From positions 1 through 64,000 of the forward strand of contig JAUTDP010000019.1 of assembly GCA_033439795.1 (NCBI GenBank): DNA of 64,000 bases, written 5' to 3'. The notes beneath the pieces were generated by a model that was not told the DNA's origin, did not search any database, and saw only the letters and a list, made by a program, of their open reading frames with translations. Shown here one piece after another: positions 22,990 to 33,859 of this stretch. This DNA comes from Sordaria brevicollis (Eukaryota; Ascomycota; Sordariomycetes; Sordariales; Sordariaceae). Within the stretch, counting starts at the first letter, position 1. Each line of letters starts with the position of its first letter. The position numbers and the translations under genes were made by a program.

Positions 22990-24470
22990 CTATTATTTAT
23001 AAGGGATCCTTCTACAAAAAGTCGATGTATTTTATTATTTCTATTGCCGTTACCTTCTTAATAAACCGTTTTTAAATATCTTTGACCGCGGTCTATAGTG
23101 TAATTATATTTAATAAGGTCGTTAATATCGCCGCCGCACTTATAATCGAATCCCCTAAACTAACGGCCCTACTACCCTTTCTTCTATCTATATTATTCGA
23201 TTTACGCGCCGCTAACTTCCTTTTATATTTTATAAATATTAAATTAATAATATTATTAAATTTTATAAGTATTCTATCGGAATTATTCTTATAATTACGC
23301 TTTTAAGCCTTAATTTCGCGGATTAGCGTTTAATTTACCGTTTTAATATTACCCTCCCTATTAAAATCCGAATTCGACGATAAATTTAAATCGAAATTTA
23401 ACCCTTTATCCCTATTACCGTTATTATCCTTACTATTATTATTATCGTCGTTAATATTAATCTCCCGATTAAAAATATCCCTAATACTATTATTTCCTAG
23501 TAAATCCAATATTTCGCAAATATAATAACTTGTTGCTTTTTCCCTATAAAAGATATATTTATATATTTTATAATCGTTAAGTGGGGTAGTATATAACTAA
23601 TTATAATTTTTCCGTTTAATATTTTTTCGAATAAAAAACCGTTCTTATATTTTAGGGTCGGTATTTAATAAATTAGTCGATTAATTATATAATATTCTAG
23701 AAATAATTATTATTTCCTTTTACGTACGAAATTTCGACCTTTCTATATTATATTTTAAAAATATAATTTTTTCGGTCTATAGTTTCGATAGCTATTACTT
23801 CTTATACTTTTTTAATACCTTCTCCTATATTTTATTATATTCCTTACGTTTGGAATTATTAACATAATTTTTCTTAATATATTTAACGAATTATTTTATT
23901 ATTTGCGTAATTATTTTAAAAATATATATAATTTTACTATTACTTTATAAACTAATTTAAGAGTTAAAATTAGCCGACTAGGAGTCTCGAATCCTCTTTA
24001 CTAATTGATTAAGGGTTTTAATTTATTACCGTCTTTTAATAATTAGGGTAATTAAAGGTTAATAAGAAGGTAGTATATTATCTGGGATTATTTATTTAAT
24101 TTAAAAATTACTATTATTAATAAATTTAATAGGATAAAATTTAATTTAGTTATTAATTTTATCGTTAATTTAGTTATTAATAGTTTAAAAAGCCCTAATT
24201 TAATTATCGAAATTTTAATTAAAGAGGGCGGGGTCGATAAGTATAGTAGGCTTATTATCCTAAGGGAGGTCGTTAAATAGCGTAAATACCCGGGGCGTAA
24301 TAAATTTATTTATAAGTATATTACTCAAAATATTAATAATAATAGAGGATAAATTAATAGCCTCCTCGATAGGGGTATCGGTCTCGTCGTTAACTATATT
24401 AATAGTACTATTTTCACTATAAAATAACGGTAATATATATTACTACTAACCTTACGAATATATTAGATAT
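22990..24470 (-). pseudogene. Second, convergent coding relic of the PIF/Harbinger-like element
   Basis: The minus strand gives long stretches with few stops, including a segment reading INDDNNSKDNGNRDKG, then Lys/Arg-rich blocks further upstream. PIF/Harbinger elements often carry a second gene for a Myb/SANT-like protein. The position and opposite orientation fit that, but I could not identify a Myb fold in the decayed text, so the product is left unnamed. Confidence 0.4.
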
Positions 24471-24705
24471 CAGATTTACAACCGAGGTCGTTACGAAGGC
24501 GGTGAATAAGCGAGCTGAGCTATACCGTTTTCGTACAAGGGCGCAAAGTGGGGAAGGGAGGAGGTACAAGCAAGGCACGACCCCTATGCTCTACAGCAGA
24601 AATGTACCTAAAACCTTAGTCTCTTCTATAGAACCTCCGTCCACGGCGCTCAGCGGACCCACCCCACAAAATGTGGGTCTCCTCTCCTCGAACTTTAGTG
24701 AGAGG

Positions 24706-25464
24706 AGGTCTGTTACCGTTTTGCGCAAAATGGCCGTCGGCTCCAAGAAGTTTCGATTTTTTCTTCTTTTTATTAACGTTTTTAGTAATAATTAAATAAC
24801 GAAAAATAATATAATAATAAAATTTACTCTCGGAAGATAATTATCTTAAGGCCTTTTTAATAATAATTTTTTGAAACGCTCGGACTACTTCTTTATAAAA
24901 ATCTAATTCAAAAGGTAATTTTTTAGGAAAAAAAGCAAAAATTAGGACACTCTAAGTTTTTAAGGGTAAGAGTATTTATATAGTATAAAAAATAGTATAA
25001 TGTGGATGGCCTTAACGAGACGGTTCTAATGGTACTACTTATAAAGTGCACGGACTACCCGTTAGGGTAATGCAACCTCGAGGGGGTTAATATTCTTTTA
25101 TTTTCTTTCCTTTCTTAGGTTGCATTACTCCAACGGGTGGTCCGTGCACTTTATAAGTAGTACCATTAGAACCGTCTCGTCAAGACCATCCTCATCATAC
25201 CATTTTCTATACTATAAAAATTCAATTAATTTAAATAATTCAAAATATTCCTTATAAATAAAAAAATAATTTCTTTTCTAAAATTGTATTATTTCAACGG
25301 CTGGGTTTTATACTTCAAAAATAACACCATTAGAACCGGCTTACCGAGGGCATTCTAATGATATTTTATTTACCCTTATTCAATTTTTCTTCATTTAAAT
25401 ATTCAATATTTCGTCTTTTTCCCCTATTTTCGACGGCCATTTTGCGCAAAACGCGCTCAGACCT
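24706..25464. mobile_element. Nested inverted-repeat element (MITE-like)
   Basis: About 760 bp bounded by 34-base inverted repeats at 24706-24739 and 25431-25464; 30 of 34 positions match and the core GTTTTGCGCAAAATGGCCGT is identical. No clear target duplication and no coding potential. The interior is A+T-rich and holds a long hairpin (25015-25180) and a weaker third copy of the hairpin arm near 25300-25360. It could be a non-autonomous element nested in the larger transposon, or subterminal structure of that transposon. Confidence 0.6.
25015..25180. repeat. Long hairpin with perfect 41-base core arms
   Basis: 25015-25055 and 25140-25180 are perfect reverse complements over 41 bases, for example ACTTATAAAGTGCACGGAC in the left arm. 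The similarity continues inward to about 25078/25118 with a few transitions. The loop is an oligopyrimidine/A+T stretch. Transcripts would fold into a strong double-stranded RNA stem. Confidence 0.85.
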
Positions 25465-25534
25465 GCTACCGCAGAAAAGGGGGGGGTGGGGTTCGGAGGT
25501 TAGTGGGTCTGAGAACTGAGACTACTAAAACCTC

Positions 25535-25571
25535 ATACTGGTACTGGTCCAGTCTGTTACCGATCAAAACC
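25535..25571 (-). repeat. Right terminal inverted repeat of the PIF/Harbinger-like element
   Basis: Reverse complement of 21059-21095 with one mismatch, followed at 25572-25574 by the second copy of the TAA duplication. Confidence 0.9.
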
Positions 25572-25574
25572 TAA

Positions 25575-26135
25575 CGGGCCGCTTTTCAGCAGACCCCCAG
25601 CGGAGATGATGGGCCGCCGGGGCCCCGCTACTGCTGCAGCCCAAGGTCCGGGTGTCATTGCCCCGCTGTCCGCTGCCCTGTGGGGTTGAACTCTTTAACT
25701 TCAACAATCCAACCTCAACGTGGATGTTGATCTTTTCCCGGGCCACAACGCCTTGAGAACACCAATAGAGGTAACGAAATACCTCTTCGCATAAGACGGG
25801 ACTGTTGGCTCGAGAGGTTGAAATGATCCGGCCTCTTCGTTAGGGGAAGTTGCATTGTTGGTCCAACTCGCGATGACTCCTTCACATGGACTCCACATCA
25901 CCACTACACTAGGCACCCATTCTAGGCAACATCGCCGGGCTCGATTGTACCTTCCTCAACGAAGCGAACCTATGGGACTCTTAAGTTCATTGCAGTGTGC
26001 TTTATAAAATGGAGCACTTCCCTTTCACCCTCTACTCTTCCCTCTCTTCTTCATCCCATCCTTCTCGGTTTTTGTTTCATCCTGTTCCTACGCCTTGCCC
26101 ATTTATCCCTTTCTCCCTACCTGCATCCAACATTT
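25575..26135. other. Intergenic, promoter of the large F-box gene
   Basis: About 0.56 kb between the transposon end and the F-box gene ATG. The last 100 bases are strongly C+T-rich, as in a fungal 5' leader. No TATA box stands out. Confidence 0.5.
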
Positions 26136-29100
26136 ATGGCGCGGACTAAGCGCTCACTCTTCTGCAATCTTTGCCAGGCCGTCATCCCACGAGTCGGTGA
26201 TAACCGCGACCGTGCCGATGGAGAAGGGCGTGTCCGCAGGTTGGCTTGGTATCGAGAAACCAGGGCCGTGAGAGCAGTTCGAGACACTTCCTCTCCCTTT
26301 CTGACTGGCGTCGGCTTTTTGGACAATGATGATGTGCTCGAGGCCAGTCACGATCCCGATGTTGCCTACAGGTTACCAGTAGCACATGGTGGCGGCGGGC
26401 CTCGAAATCATACCATCTTGAGCGAGTCTGGCACCGGTCAGGCTAATAGCCCCAAGTACCTCACGTTCATCTTCCACGACGCCTGCTGGCAGCTGTTCCT
26501 AGCTGGTGTTCTGGCTGGTCTTCCAGAAACAGTCGCGACATATCGCACCTCCCAAGACCAAGTTCGACTTGTCGCCACAGCTTTGTTCACATATCTGTCG
26601 TGTATGCCTCTCACCAAGCTCAACCAGGTGGTGATCAGACATGAACTACCCCCTTACCGCCAAGCCGGTGTCAGTTTGCCCGATGGCTACACTCCCACTG
26701 ACCGAGCCATCATGATGGCGGACCCCTCTGACATACCGACACTGGATGGTTTAATACAAGGAGTGGCTGGCCATGAGCATGGCAATTACCACTACACCAT
26801 CAGCCCCCACTTCAACTCGACATCGTCATCCGATGCTTTCTTTTCCACCCTTCCGGAAGAGTTGATTCATCAGGTCCTCCGTCTTCTCCCTTGCCCCGAC
26901 GTCTGCAACCTCCGCCTAGCATCTAGGTCCGTTGCAAGCGTTTCAAACCCTTCTCAGCTTCCCAGGTCCTTTTGGGCCAGTCGCTTTGAGCCGGAAAACG
27001 GGATGGGCTTCTTCTTTGCTGGCCGTCCCTTTCCCGACTCGAAAACACCCATAGACTATCGCACACTCCATTCTGCCCTCAGGCTCGAGTTGAGCAAGGT
27101 CACTGAAGTCATGAACCTGAGAAACAGGCGCCGGATCTGGCGCATGCTGCGCGAAATGTCCCGCTGCGTTACACTGGCAATCGAGCACATCTGGTTGTCA
27201 ACAAACGGTGACAGTGATACAGGTTCCTCTACCGTACACATTCCCGAGGGCCACGTAGCTGGACGATTGGTTTGTCCCTCGCCTCTCCGCGGGGGCCCGG
27301 TTACCAAGGCACTCCAGCGTAGCGTTGGCACAACCATATTTGCGAGGCAAGCTGCCGTATTGCCAGACTATTCTTTGCATGCACCCTTGTGCGTGGGTGT
27401 ATCGTTCGTGAGCGTTGACCGCCGTCCCTATGTGTGCGGCATCAGGTTCTTATCTGCCGGGCTTGATGGCAGTTGTAGAGTGGGCGTCGTGATCCAAGAA
27501 ACCGAGACCATCATTGCATTGGAACCTGGTGATGAGCTGGCGGGCTTCCGTGTGGCATGTCTTGCCAATGGTATGGTAGGCTTGGGTCTTCTAGTTCGAC
27601 CTTCTGCTAACCCTGACTGTACTCCCATGCTTCATCCTGCAACTGTAGGTGATCTCGATACAAGCACAAGTGGATTGGGTCTTGCAAACCTTACCCCTAT
27701 CAACAGAGGAATTCCAACCGGCATCATTGCCGGGCTTGATGTAAGTACTCTGTCGTTACTGTATAGCATTTTCGCGTCCCAAGCTGACATTGATCACTCC
27801 AGGCTGCCTGTAGAATAATCTCTCTTCAGTTACTCGAGTCCCAGTCATCGGTGTGCAAAGAGAAGGAGCAGGCATCTATTGGTCCATTCGCACCAAGGGC
27901 GGCACTACCACGTTTACAAACTGTGCTGTGGAGCCCTTCCATCCCTCGCAACGCCGACGACATTATCACACCTAGGCCGAAGCCTGGCATCCACGGCTCC
28001 GTTTCTGTGCGGGAAGAGAAAGATTCAGACTTTGTTCTCAACATCCCGTTTGGCGGAGAAAACGGGGAGAGACTAAAGACACTCAACAGAATCGTCGCTT
28101 ACACGGACCCCTTCTCGGAGTATGGGACGTTCAAAGGCTTTGGCTTCTTTTACGATGATGAGCCTGCGGAGGTCTTTTATGGAACACGAAGGGAGTATGC
28201 TTCCTTTCCAATCGTGTTCCGACAATGCCTTCAATCATCATTTGCCATCAACGGTAGAGAGGGGGAAGTGATCAACCACATGGAGCTTTTTGGCCTGGTG
28301 TCGGACAAGTATAAGCTGGACGCAATCAAGGTATGTGATTCTCTCTTCATCCCTACACGCATTTTCCCAGAAACTGACATTTCCAACAGCTCACAACAAA
28401 TCATGGAAGATCTGTGCAGTTCAAGCATGAGTCGGAGGGGTTCCTGAACACATTTTCGCGCCCTGTCGTCAGCCCCGACTTGAGTATCCTCCGCCCACCT
28501 GCCGGGTCAACGATTATTGGGCTGTATGCAAACACACACGTACGTTGAAGGTCACCTAACCCCTTTTCGACATGGTACTAATCTACTTGAAGCAACCCTC
28601 GGGTTCTGTACAAGCCCTGGGGCTCCATTATATTTTCGATATTTCAGTCAATCGACAGGCTGTGGTATGGGACGCGTCCTTGAGTCATAGGCTTTTATCA
28701 CCACCGCCGGTATACAAACTGCACGACCCACAGAACGCCGTTATCGGGAATTTGGGGTTTGGTCACACAAGCGGAGTCCGCCGGCTTCACAACATTCGCC
28801 GGATCCGGATCTCGCATGGGTCGAATTCTGCGTCCCGACAGCCTCATATCATCTCAGGTCTCTGCTTTGAGTTCGACGACACAGATGAGCCTGTGTATGT
28901 GGGACAATGGCTGAACGAAGTTGCTACTTTCGATATCGCACAGGAGTTTGGACGGATCACTGGAATCACCACCTGGAGACTTAATGACCGAGATCGCTCC
29001 TTGATGGGAGCGGGGATGGACCCATGGGTTGACCCCTTTTCTCACCGCCTCCGCACCGACCAGATGTACACTGGCTTGCAAATTGAGACGAGTTCAGGGA

Positions 29101-30082
29101 AAGTCTTTGAGACTCCCCCAGGCGATCGAGAGAACCTCGGTTATGAGAGGATTCAGTTCCGGGAGAACGCCTTCGAGGAATTGGTAAGTTTAATCGTACC
29201 CAAGAATACCTCGAACGCAACTAACATGGGCGACAGGCCGGCATGAGCTGGAAATATTCTTTGCACAACGATTACTTCGGCCCGCTTTACAGACAGAAGC
29301 ACCTGTGCCTTTCGAACCTGCGCTTCCCTGATCACACAGAGAAGCTTTTTTGGCAGGAGGCGCAAGACTGGCACACGGGCACATGTCACGATCTTTCGGC
29401 AATTCATGCCGTGTGGAGTTCTTCTGCGTATTTGGTCGGACTCGTTTTCGAATACGGAGGCGGGAAGATCCGGAGACAAGTAGGGTCAACAGACCTTCCG
29501 GGCGCAACAACGAAGTCACTGCAGCTGGCCGAAGGAGAGAAAATCTCTAAGATAGAAATTCTGCGGCCGGCACAGAATGAAAATGTGCCGATGATATCAT
29601 TTGAAAGGAAGATGAGAAAAAATGTGGATTACTTTCATTTCTATTTCATCGAGGTAAGACACCCCAATAGGCAAATCCATGCGTGGTCTTTGACTAATAG
29701 CTAATTTCGTGAGCAGTTTCATACAAGTCTCGGGCAGAAAGCGTTATTTCACTACCGAATACCCACGCCAGAAGGAACAGACGATCAGCAAAGGGTAACC
29801 CACCTTGAAGTGTGCTTCACTGCATACTTGTTTACAGGTGATGGTAGGTACGACCCCAACAGAGCTGTTTACCCGCCAGAAAGCGAAATTATGGGAGACC
29901 AGCCCAGACAAGGAGAGCAAGACAGGCGAGTTTATGCGCATTACCAGTTCGTGGGCCTCGGCGTAACTGCGACTGAAGCCAGACCACCACCACTCTTTGG
30001 GTCTGGAATCCATCAAGCGGCGATTGACGGGATTCAAACACTGAAAGCCGAATTTTCGCAGCATACGAGGAGCCGGCGATGA
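26136..30082 (+). CDS. Large F-box protein, 1218 residues
   Basis: Six exons: 26136-27740, 27803-28330, 28390-28539, 28593-29183, 29237-29653, 29717-30082. All five introns are phase 0 and 53-63 bp with GT donors and AG acceptors. The start ATG at 26136 (MARTKRSLFCNLCQAVIP) follows a C+T-rich leader; the frame is open 47 codons further upstream but has no ATG there. An F-box lies at about residues 236-284 (FFSTLPEELIHQVLRLLPC... then LRLASRS), preceded by a conserved-looking block YLTFIFHDACWQLF. The 900 residues after it seem to be repeated beta-rich units, each with a VGLGFxxxY/ISGLCFEF-like strand and RRxHN/ITGIT motifs. By analogy it would be an SCF ubiquitin-ligase adaptor with the C-terminal part binding substrate; this is inference. 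A 44-bp alternative intron in the last exon (about 29798) was considered and not used because reading through keeps a long frame. Confidence 0.83.
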
Positions 30083-30402
30083 GCCCATGGAACTGGAGGC
30101 TAGATATCTCAACTGGCCCCAACATTCGTCGTTTCTCCCCGTCGGTTCATTTCCCGTCGCGTTGTTTGCGACGAAAAGCTTGACTCTCGTAACTGACTCC
30201 GGCTTTCGCATATCACAAGCAAGTTATCAACAGATAAAAAATGAAACTCGCAAATTTATTAATAACGTCTATCTCCCATCTAATACGGTTCTATGCACCC
30301 TTAATATTCTATATCTCCCATCTCAAAATCCAAAATGCAATATTATCCCATCTCAACCACTCCCTCATTCCCTCCCCGTCTTACCTTTTCAATTACCTTA
30401 CC

Positions 30403-31146
30403 TTACCAACTCCCCTCCAAAACCTCTCTCTCCCTCTCCAACCCCTCCACCTCTTTCTCCAACCTCTCAATCGTCCGACCCAATTCATCCACAACCCCCT
30501 GCCAATGCTCTTTTTCTTCATCTAAATCCAACCCTTTTGTCTCTTCCGCCTCCTGACTAGCGTGAAAAAAGTACCGCCTGGCCCTACAAGCCCTACTCGC
30601 CAAAGCCAACAAATCAATATCTCGCGACTCTGGCGATGGCACACGTGACTCCGCGTGGGTAACTGTAGTGGCGAGAAGAATGTCAGCCATTGACTCTTGT
30701 TCTTGCAGGAGCGAGGCTTTGGTCAGGTTGAGGATGGTGAGGAGGGTGTGCAGTTGGGCGAGGCGGGAGGCGGAGATTTTTCTTCTTGGTTGGGCCTGGG
30801 CTTGTGTCGGCGCCGGTGTGGGTGTGGGTTCAGGCCCGGCGGGATTGGCATCGGAACCGGAACCGGGAGCGGCGGGGAGAGACATTTTTGGTGGTGGGAG
30901 AGAAGCAGCAAGAGAAAAAGGAGAAGGGGAAGGAGCCCTGGAGCCGGGCGCGGAGCCGGGGAGGCTGAGATTAGAAGTGGGGGCGGCATAAGAGGTGGCA
31001 GGAACGGGGGAAGGAGAGCGAGAAGCAGGTTGGGAAGGAGCGGGTGTTGCAGAGCGGGACCCAGAACGGGAAGCAGGGGCAGAATTGGAAGGAGAACCGC
31101 CACGGGAGCGGGAAGGAAAGAGCGATCGAAGAATGTTCTTTGTCAT
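30403..31146 (-). CDS. Pro/Ser-rich protein with C-terminal coiled coil
   Basis: Single exon, 247 residues, ATG at 31146. Residues 1-120 are low complexity, rich in Pro, Ser and Ala with many S-P dipeptides (RSPSPVPA-like), so disordered and a likely phosphorylation target. Residues 122-165 form an amphipathic helical segment (RKISASRLAQLHTLLTILNL), and residues 200-245 are a charged heptad region (ELGRTIERLEKEVEGLERER) expected to form a coiled coil. No known domain is recognised. It is convergent with the large F-box gene (3' ends 320 bp apart). The function is unknown; fungal orphan proteins of this build are common. Confidence 0.7.
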   Translation of the reverse strand: MTKNILRSLFPSRSRGGSPSNSAPASRSGSRSATPAPSQPASRSPSPVPATSYAAPTSNLSLPGSAPGSRAPSPSPFSLAASLPPPKMSLPAAPGSGSDANPAGPEPTPTPAPTQAQAQPRRKISASRLAQLHTLLTILNLTKASLLQEQESMADILLATTVTHAESRVPSPESRDIDLLALASRACRARRYFFHASQEAEETKGLDLDEEKEHWQGVVDELGRTIERLEKEVEGLEREREVLEGSW

Positions 31147-31883
31147 GATTGCGGATGAGAACTTGGATTAAAGGATGGTGGCCGGGGTTGGTGTTATCAA
31201 GGTGGAGGAGGTAGTAACGATGGAAGGCGTGCCTGAGTGTGTGAACTGTTGCAAGTACCTGTACCTGCTCTCTTTTCTTTCTCGCTTTGCCTGTGCCTGA
31301 CAGGATTTTTTCTGGACAAGAGGTGTTCGTTCAGGACTAAGGAGTGTATGGCACGCACTTCTTTTCGTTACTTACCCCGATTCCCGAAATCTTTGGATGA
31401 TGCGGGTTGCAGGTGCGGGACGGAGTGTGTGGTGCGATAGTGGGACGGGAATGAGCGGGAACAGGTTACATGACGGGACGCCATCTTTATATCGGGTTGG
31501 GTTGACTTCGGCGAAGGGAGGTTGTTCAAAATACAATCATGTTGTTCATGGTGTGTCTTTCTGGAGTGTTCTGTTCGGTCTTCTTTGTTGAGTAAGGGAA
31601 GGGATGAATGACGGGGCGGCTAAGATGAAAGTCAAAGGGGGAAGGTCAGAAGACGGAACAAGAAAAGAGGGATGACTGAACAAGACTATTGTTTTCTGGC
31701 TTCCTCGTTCTTTGTCTCCGGTAAAACGGCTTCAAAGGTCGCAGTAGATGAATTGCTATGGAACTTTCTTGCTTTCTGTGTGATGAAGGCCTGTTTGTCG
31801 CTTCTTGATTCATGAGTTCTCGGTCTTCTAACATCCACAACCTCTCAATCTACCCCTTTTTGCTACTTGTTTCCCTGATACTT
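31147..31883. other. Intergenic, promoter of the coiled-coil gene
   Basis: About 0.74 kb between two minus-strand genes. No gene or repeat recognised. Confidence 0.5.
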
Positions 31884-33533
31884 TCAACTGCCCACGGCGA
31901 CGACAGAATCATCCACCGCGAAAGGTAGTTTTGAAAGAAGCGAAACACCCTCCACCCATCCCTCAGTCTGCCACTTTTCCCACCCTTTGGAGGATTCGGC
32001 AAGGTACGTGGCCCAGTTTGCTTCGACTCCTTGCGTCGTCCACCACTCAGCCCTGGTGTTCTCCCCATCGAAGCTGCGAGGGCGATGTGTACCCTGGAAA
32101 CTGCCCCGGACTTCTTCCCATGCCCCCCATAGCCTCGGGACAAAGGCGCCTTCTTGGTGAAGGACAGGGGCAAGGTCATCAACCAAGAGTCTCAGCATTG
32201 CATCATCACGCTCTGCGCAAGCACCGTCCAGTGCGTCCATGAAGCACGCGAAATCAAAGCTTCCGGGGCTTTCCCAGTTCCCGTCAAAGCGACACCGGGC
32301 TCCGTTGGATAGGAGAAGGCTTGACAGCCGCTGCCAATTCCAAGTTCTTTGGGACTCGTTCGGCCGCCAACTTGGGACGCCTTTGTACCTCTCGTTAAAC
32401 CTAGACGGGTCATTTCGCTGACCCCAGAGGCGCAGAAAGGCCCCCATAGCAGTGAATGGTCGCCGCCAAGAGTACTCGCCGTGACAGATAGGGTTGTGCC
32501 CATAAGTGGGATGGGTAAGGGATGGGTCTGCTCCATAGTGCAAGAGATGAGATATTGTGTCGAACAGGTACTCTGGATGACGAGGTTGACGAGTCCATGA
32601 ATGGTCTATATGGCTCCTGTATCTGGAGACCGCCTCGTGTAATGGCCTGAATGTAGTCTCGCCTTGACTATCCCCATTGACATCCAGGTCGTACCTCGTT
32701 ATCAGCAGGTGGACAATATCTGATGTATGTTCGGATGCCCCGCCACAATTTAACCCCTCATGTATAAGCTCATATAATAGACCCCGTCCCCAATATGCCC
32801 TCGTGAGATCAAAGTCTGGGATGTCACGGAGCATTCGATACACAATCCCGTACCTGGGTTCCCATTCGGAAAGTGAGGTTACCGATTGAACATCGGAGCC
32901 AGCTTCTCCACAAAGAATGGCGTGGAGTACTGACACCGAACCATCAGGCCGACGAGCGGGGGAGTTGTCGCAGCAGCAGAAGTTCAGCGAAGGGGTGTAG
33001 GGACTCGCCTGTCCCTTACTGATCAAGTGTTTGATTGTGGCCGCAGGGTCCGGGTTAGTAGATATAGTTTTGCCCGTGATGGCAGCGAATATGGCGGGAA
33101 AAATTGGTGCTGGGGAACCGTATTCAACATCGTAGATTTTCAGGGATTGGTAGTGGGTGTCTTCATTATACACGTCCAATCCCTCGTACTCGGCCTCATG
33201 AAACTGGTAGTCAAAGCAATTGACACATCCTTTCAATCCCTCCAAACGCAGCTTGTCTTGATTGTCGGCAAGAAATTCAATGATAGCGTGGCGGCCATAC
33301 TCGACACTGGACAAAACAGCCCTCCTCCAGTTGTACTTCCAGAGGATGGGGTTGGCGATATCATAGAACCGGCGACATGTTCCTGCCAACCGCGCCAAGT
33401 GTCTCCTGCGGGCCTGGTTGCGGAAAATGTAGGTTTGGTGCTGGTGGTCGAGGTCGTTGCCTTCCAAGTCTGAATTGAGCTCGTCGACAATCATCCCCAG
33501 AATCTCCGTGGGGAGGTCTACGAGGTTGACCAT
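31884..33533 (-). CDS. F-box protein with ankyrin-like repeats
   Basis: Single exon, 549 residues, ATG at 33533. The N-terminus is an F-box with a long insertion: LVDLPTEILGMIVDELNSDL at 4-23, then LARLAGTCRRFYDIANPILW at 46-65. Degenerate ankyrin repeats follow: around 273-306 (DIVHLLITRYDLDVNG...RPLHEAVSRY) and 325-340 (DTISHLLHYGADPSLT), with weaker ones at 138-205. A CCC triplet stands at about 186-188. This F-box/ankyrin layout is common in expanded Sordariomycete families and would make it an SCF substrate receptor, but no substrate can be proposed. Its 5' end is only 54 bp from the left terminus of the next transposon, so its promoter may lie inside that element or its inverted repeat. 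Confidence 0.85.
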   Translation of the reverse strand: MVNLVDLPTEILGMIVDELNSDLEGNDLDHQHQTYIFRNQARRRHLARLAGTCRRFYDIANPILWKYNWRRAVLSSVEYGRHAIIEFLADNQDKLRLEGLKGCVNCFDYQFHEAEYEGLDVYNEDTHYQSLKIYDVEYGSPAPIFPAIFAAITGKTISTNPDPAATIKHLISKGQASPYTPSLNFCCCDNSPARRPDGSVSVLHAILCGEAGSDVQSVTSLSEWEPRYGIVYRMLRDIPDFDLTRAYWGRGLLYELIHEGLNCGGASEHTSDIVHLLITRYDLDVNGDSQGETTFRPLHEAVSRYRSHIDHSWTRQPRHPEYLFDTISHLLHYGADPSLTHPTYGHNPICHGEYSWRRPFTAMGAFLRLWGQRNDPSRFNERYKGVPSWRPNESQRTWNWQRLSSLLLSNGARCRFDGNWESPGSFDFACFMDALDGACAERDDAMLRLLVDDLAPVLHQEGAFVPRLWGAWEEVRGSFQGTHRPRSFDGENTRAEWWTTQGVEANWATYLAESSKGWEKWQTEGWVEGVSLLSKLPFAVDDSVVAVGS

Positions 33534-33586
33534 CTTTGAGCTCGGGGATCGCTGTCGACGACCCTTATATTAGCTTGGATGAACCA

Positions 33587-33649
33587 TTCCCAAACTCAAA
33601 CGCCTGTGCAGTCTTGGCGGGAGGGGGTGTATGCGCGCATACACAACAA
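33587..33649 (+). repeat. Left 63-bp terminal inverted repeat
   Basis: Matches the reverse complement of 37960-38022 with four transitions. It contains GGCGGGAGGGGGTGTATGCG and an internal palindrome ATGCGCGCAT. Confidence 0.9.
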
Positions 33650-33859
33650 TATATCTTCGTCAAAATTACAAATCTTGTTCGTTTTTAACCGTTTCTATAT
33701 AAAATCGAAGCCTAATAACTATATTTTCATTATAGAAAGTAAATAAATAATATCGCTATTATTAATAATTAATTCTACTATTTTTTTTTTACTATACTTC
33801 CTAAGTCTATCCTTAAAACCTAGCCCAAAAAGCGTACTCGCCGCAGTAGCACTACTTCG

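Larger units (their letters stand above)
21059..25571 (+). mobile_element. RIP-inactivated PIF/Harbinger-like DNA transposon
   Basis: A 4513-bp element bounded by 37-bp terminal inverted repeats (21059-21095 and 25535-25571) that differ at one position, flanked by TAA duplications. The ends begin GGGTTTGATCGG on the left and GGTTTTGATCGG on the reversed right. Between about 21165 and 24480 the DNA is extremely A+T-rich with frames broken by TAA and TAG, typical of RIP. The plus strand retains a DDE transposase relic and the minus strand a second convergent relic. The terminal 100 bases and the 24480-24740 stretch are of normal composition. A smaller inverted-repeat element (24706-25464) sits inside the right end. 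The element cannot encode active transposase. Confidence 0.85.

Noticed and set aside
23082..23294. 70-codon hydrophobic frame inside the PIF/Harbinger-like element
   Set aside because: Lies opposite the minus-strand relic in RIP-saturated DNA; Ile/Leu richness is a product of A+T-rich composition.
24980..25200. CRISPR-like or operator reading of the inverted arms
   Set aside because: This is a eukaryotic window and there are only two inverted arms with one loop; it is a hairpin, not an array.
29798..29838. Possible extra intron in the last exon of the large F-box gene
   Set aside because: GT and AG are present, but reading through keeps a long plausible frame to the stop, whereas removing it shifts the frame away from the better-looking text.
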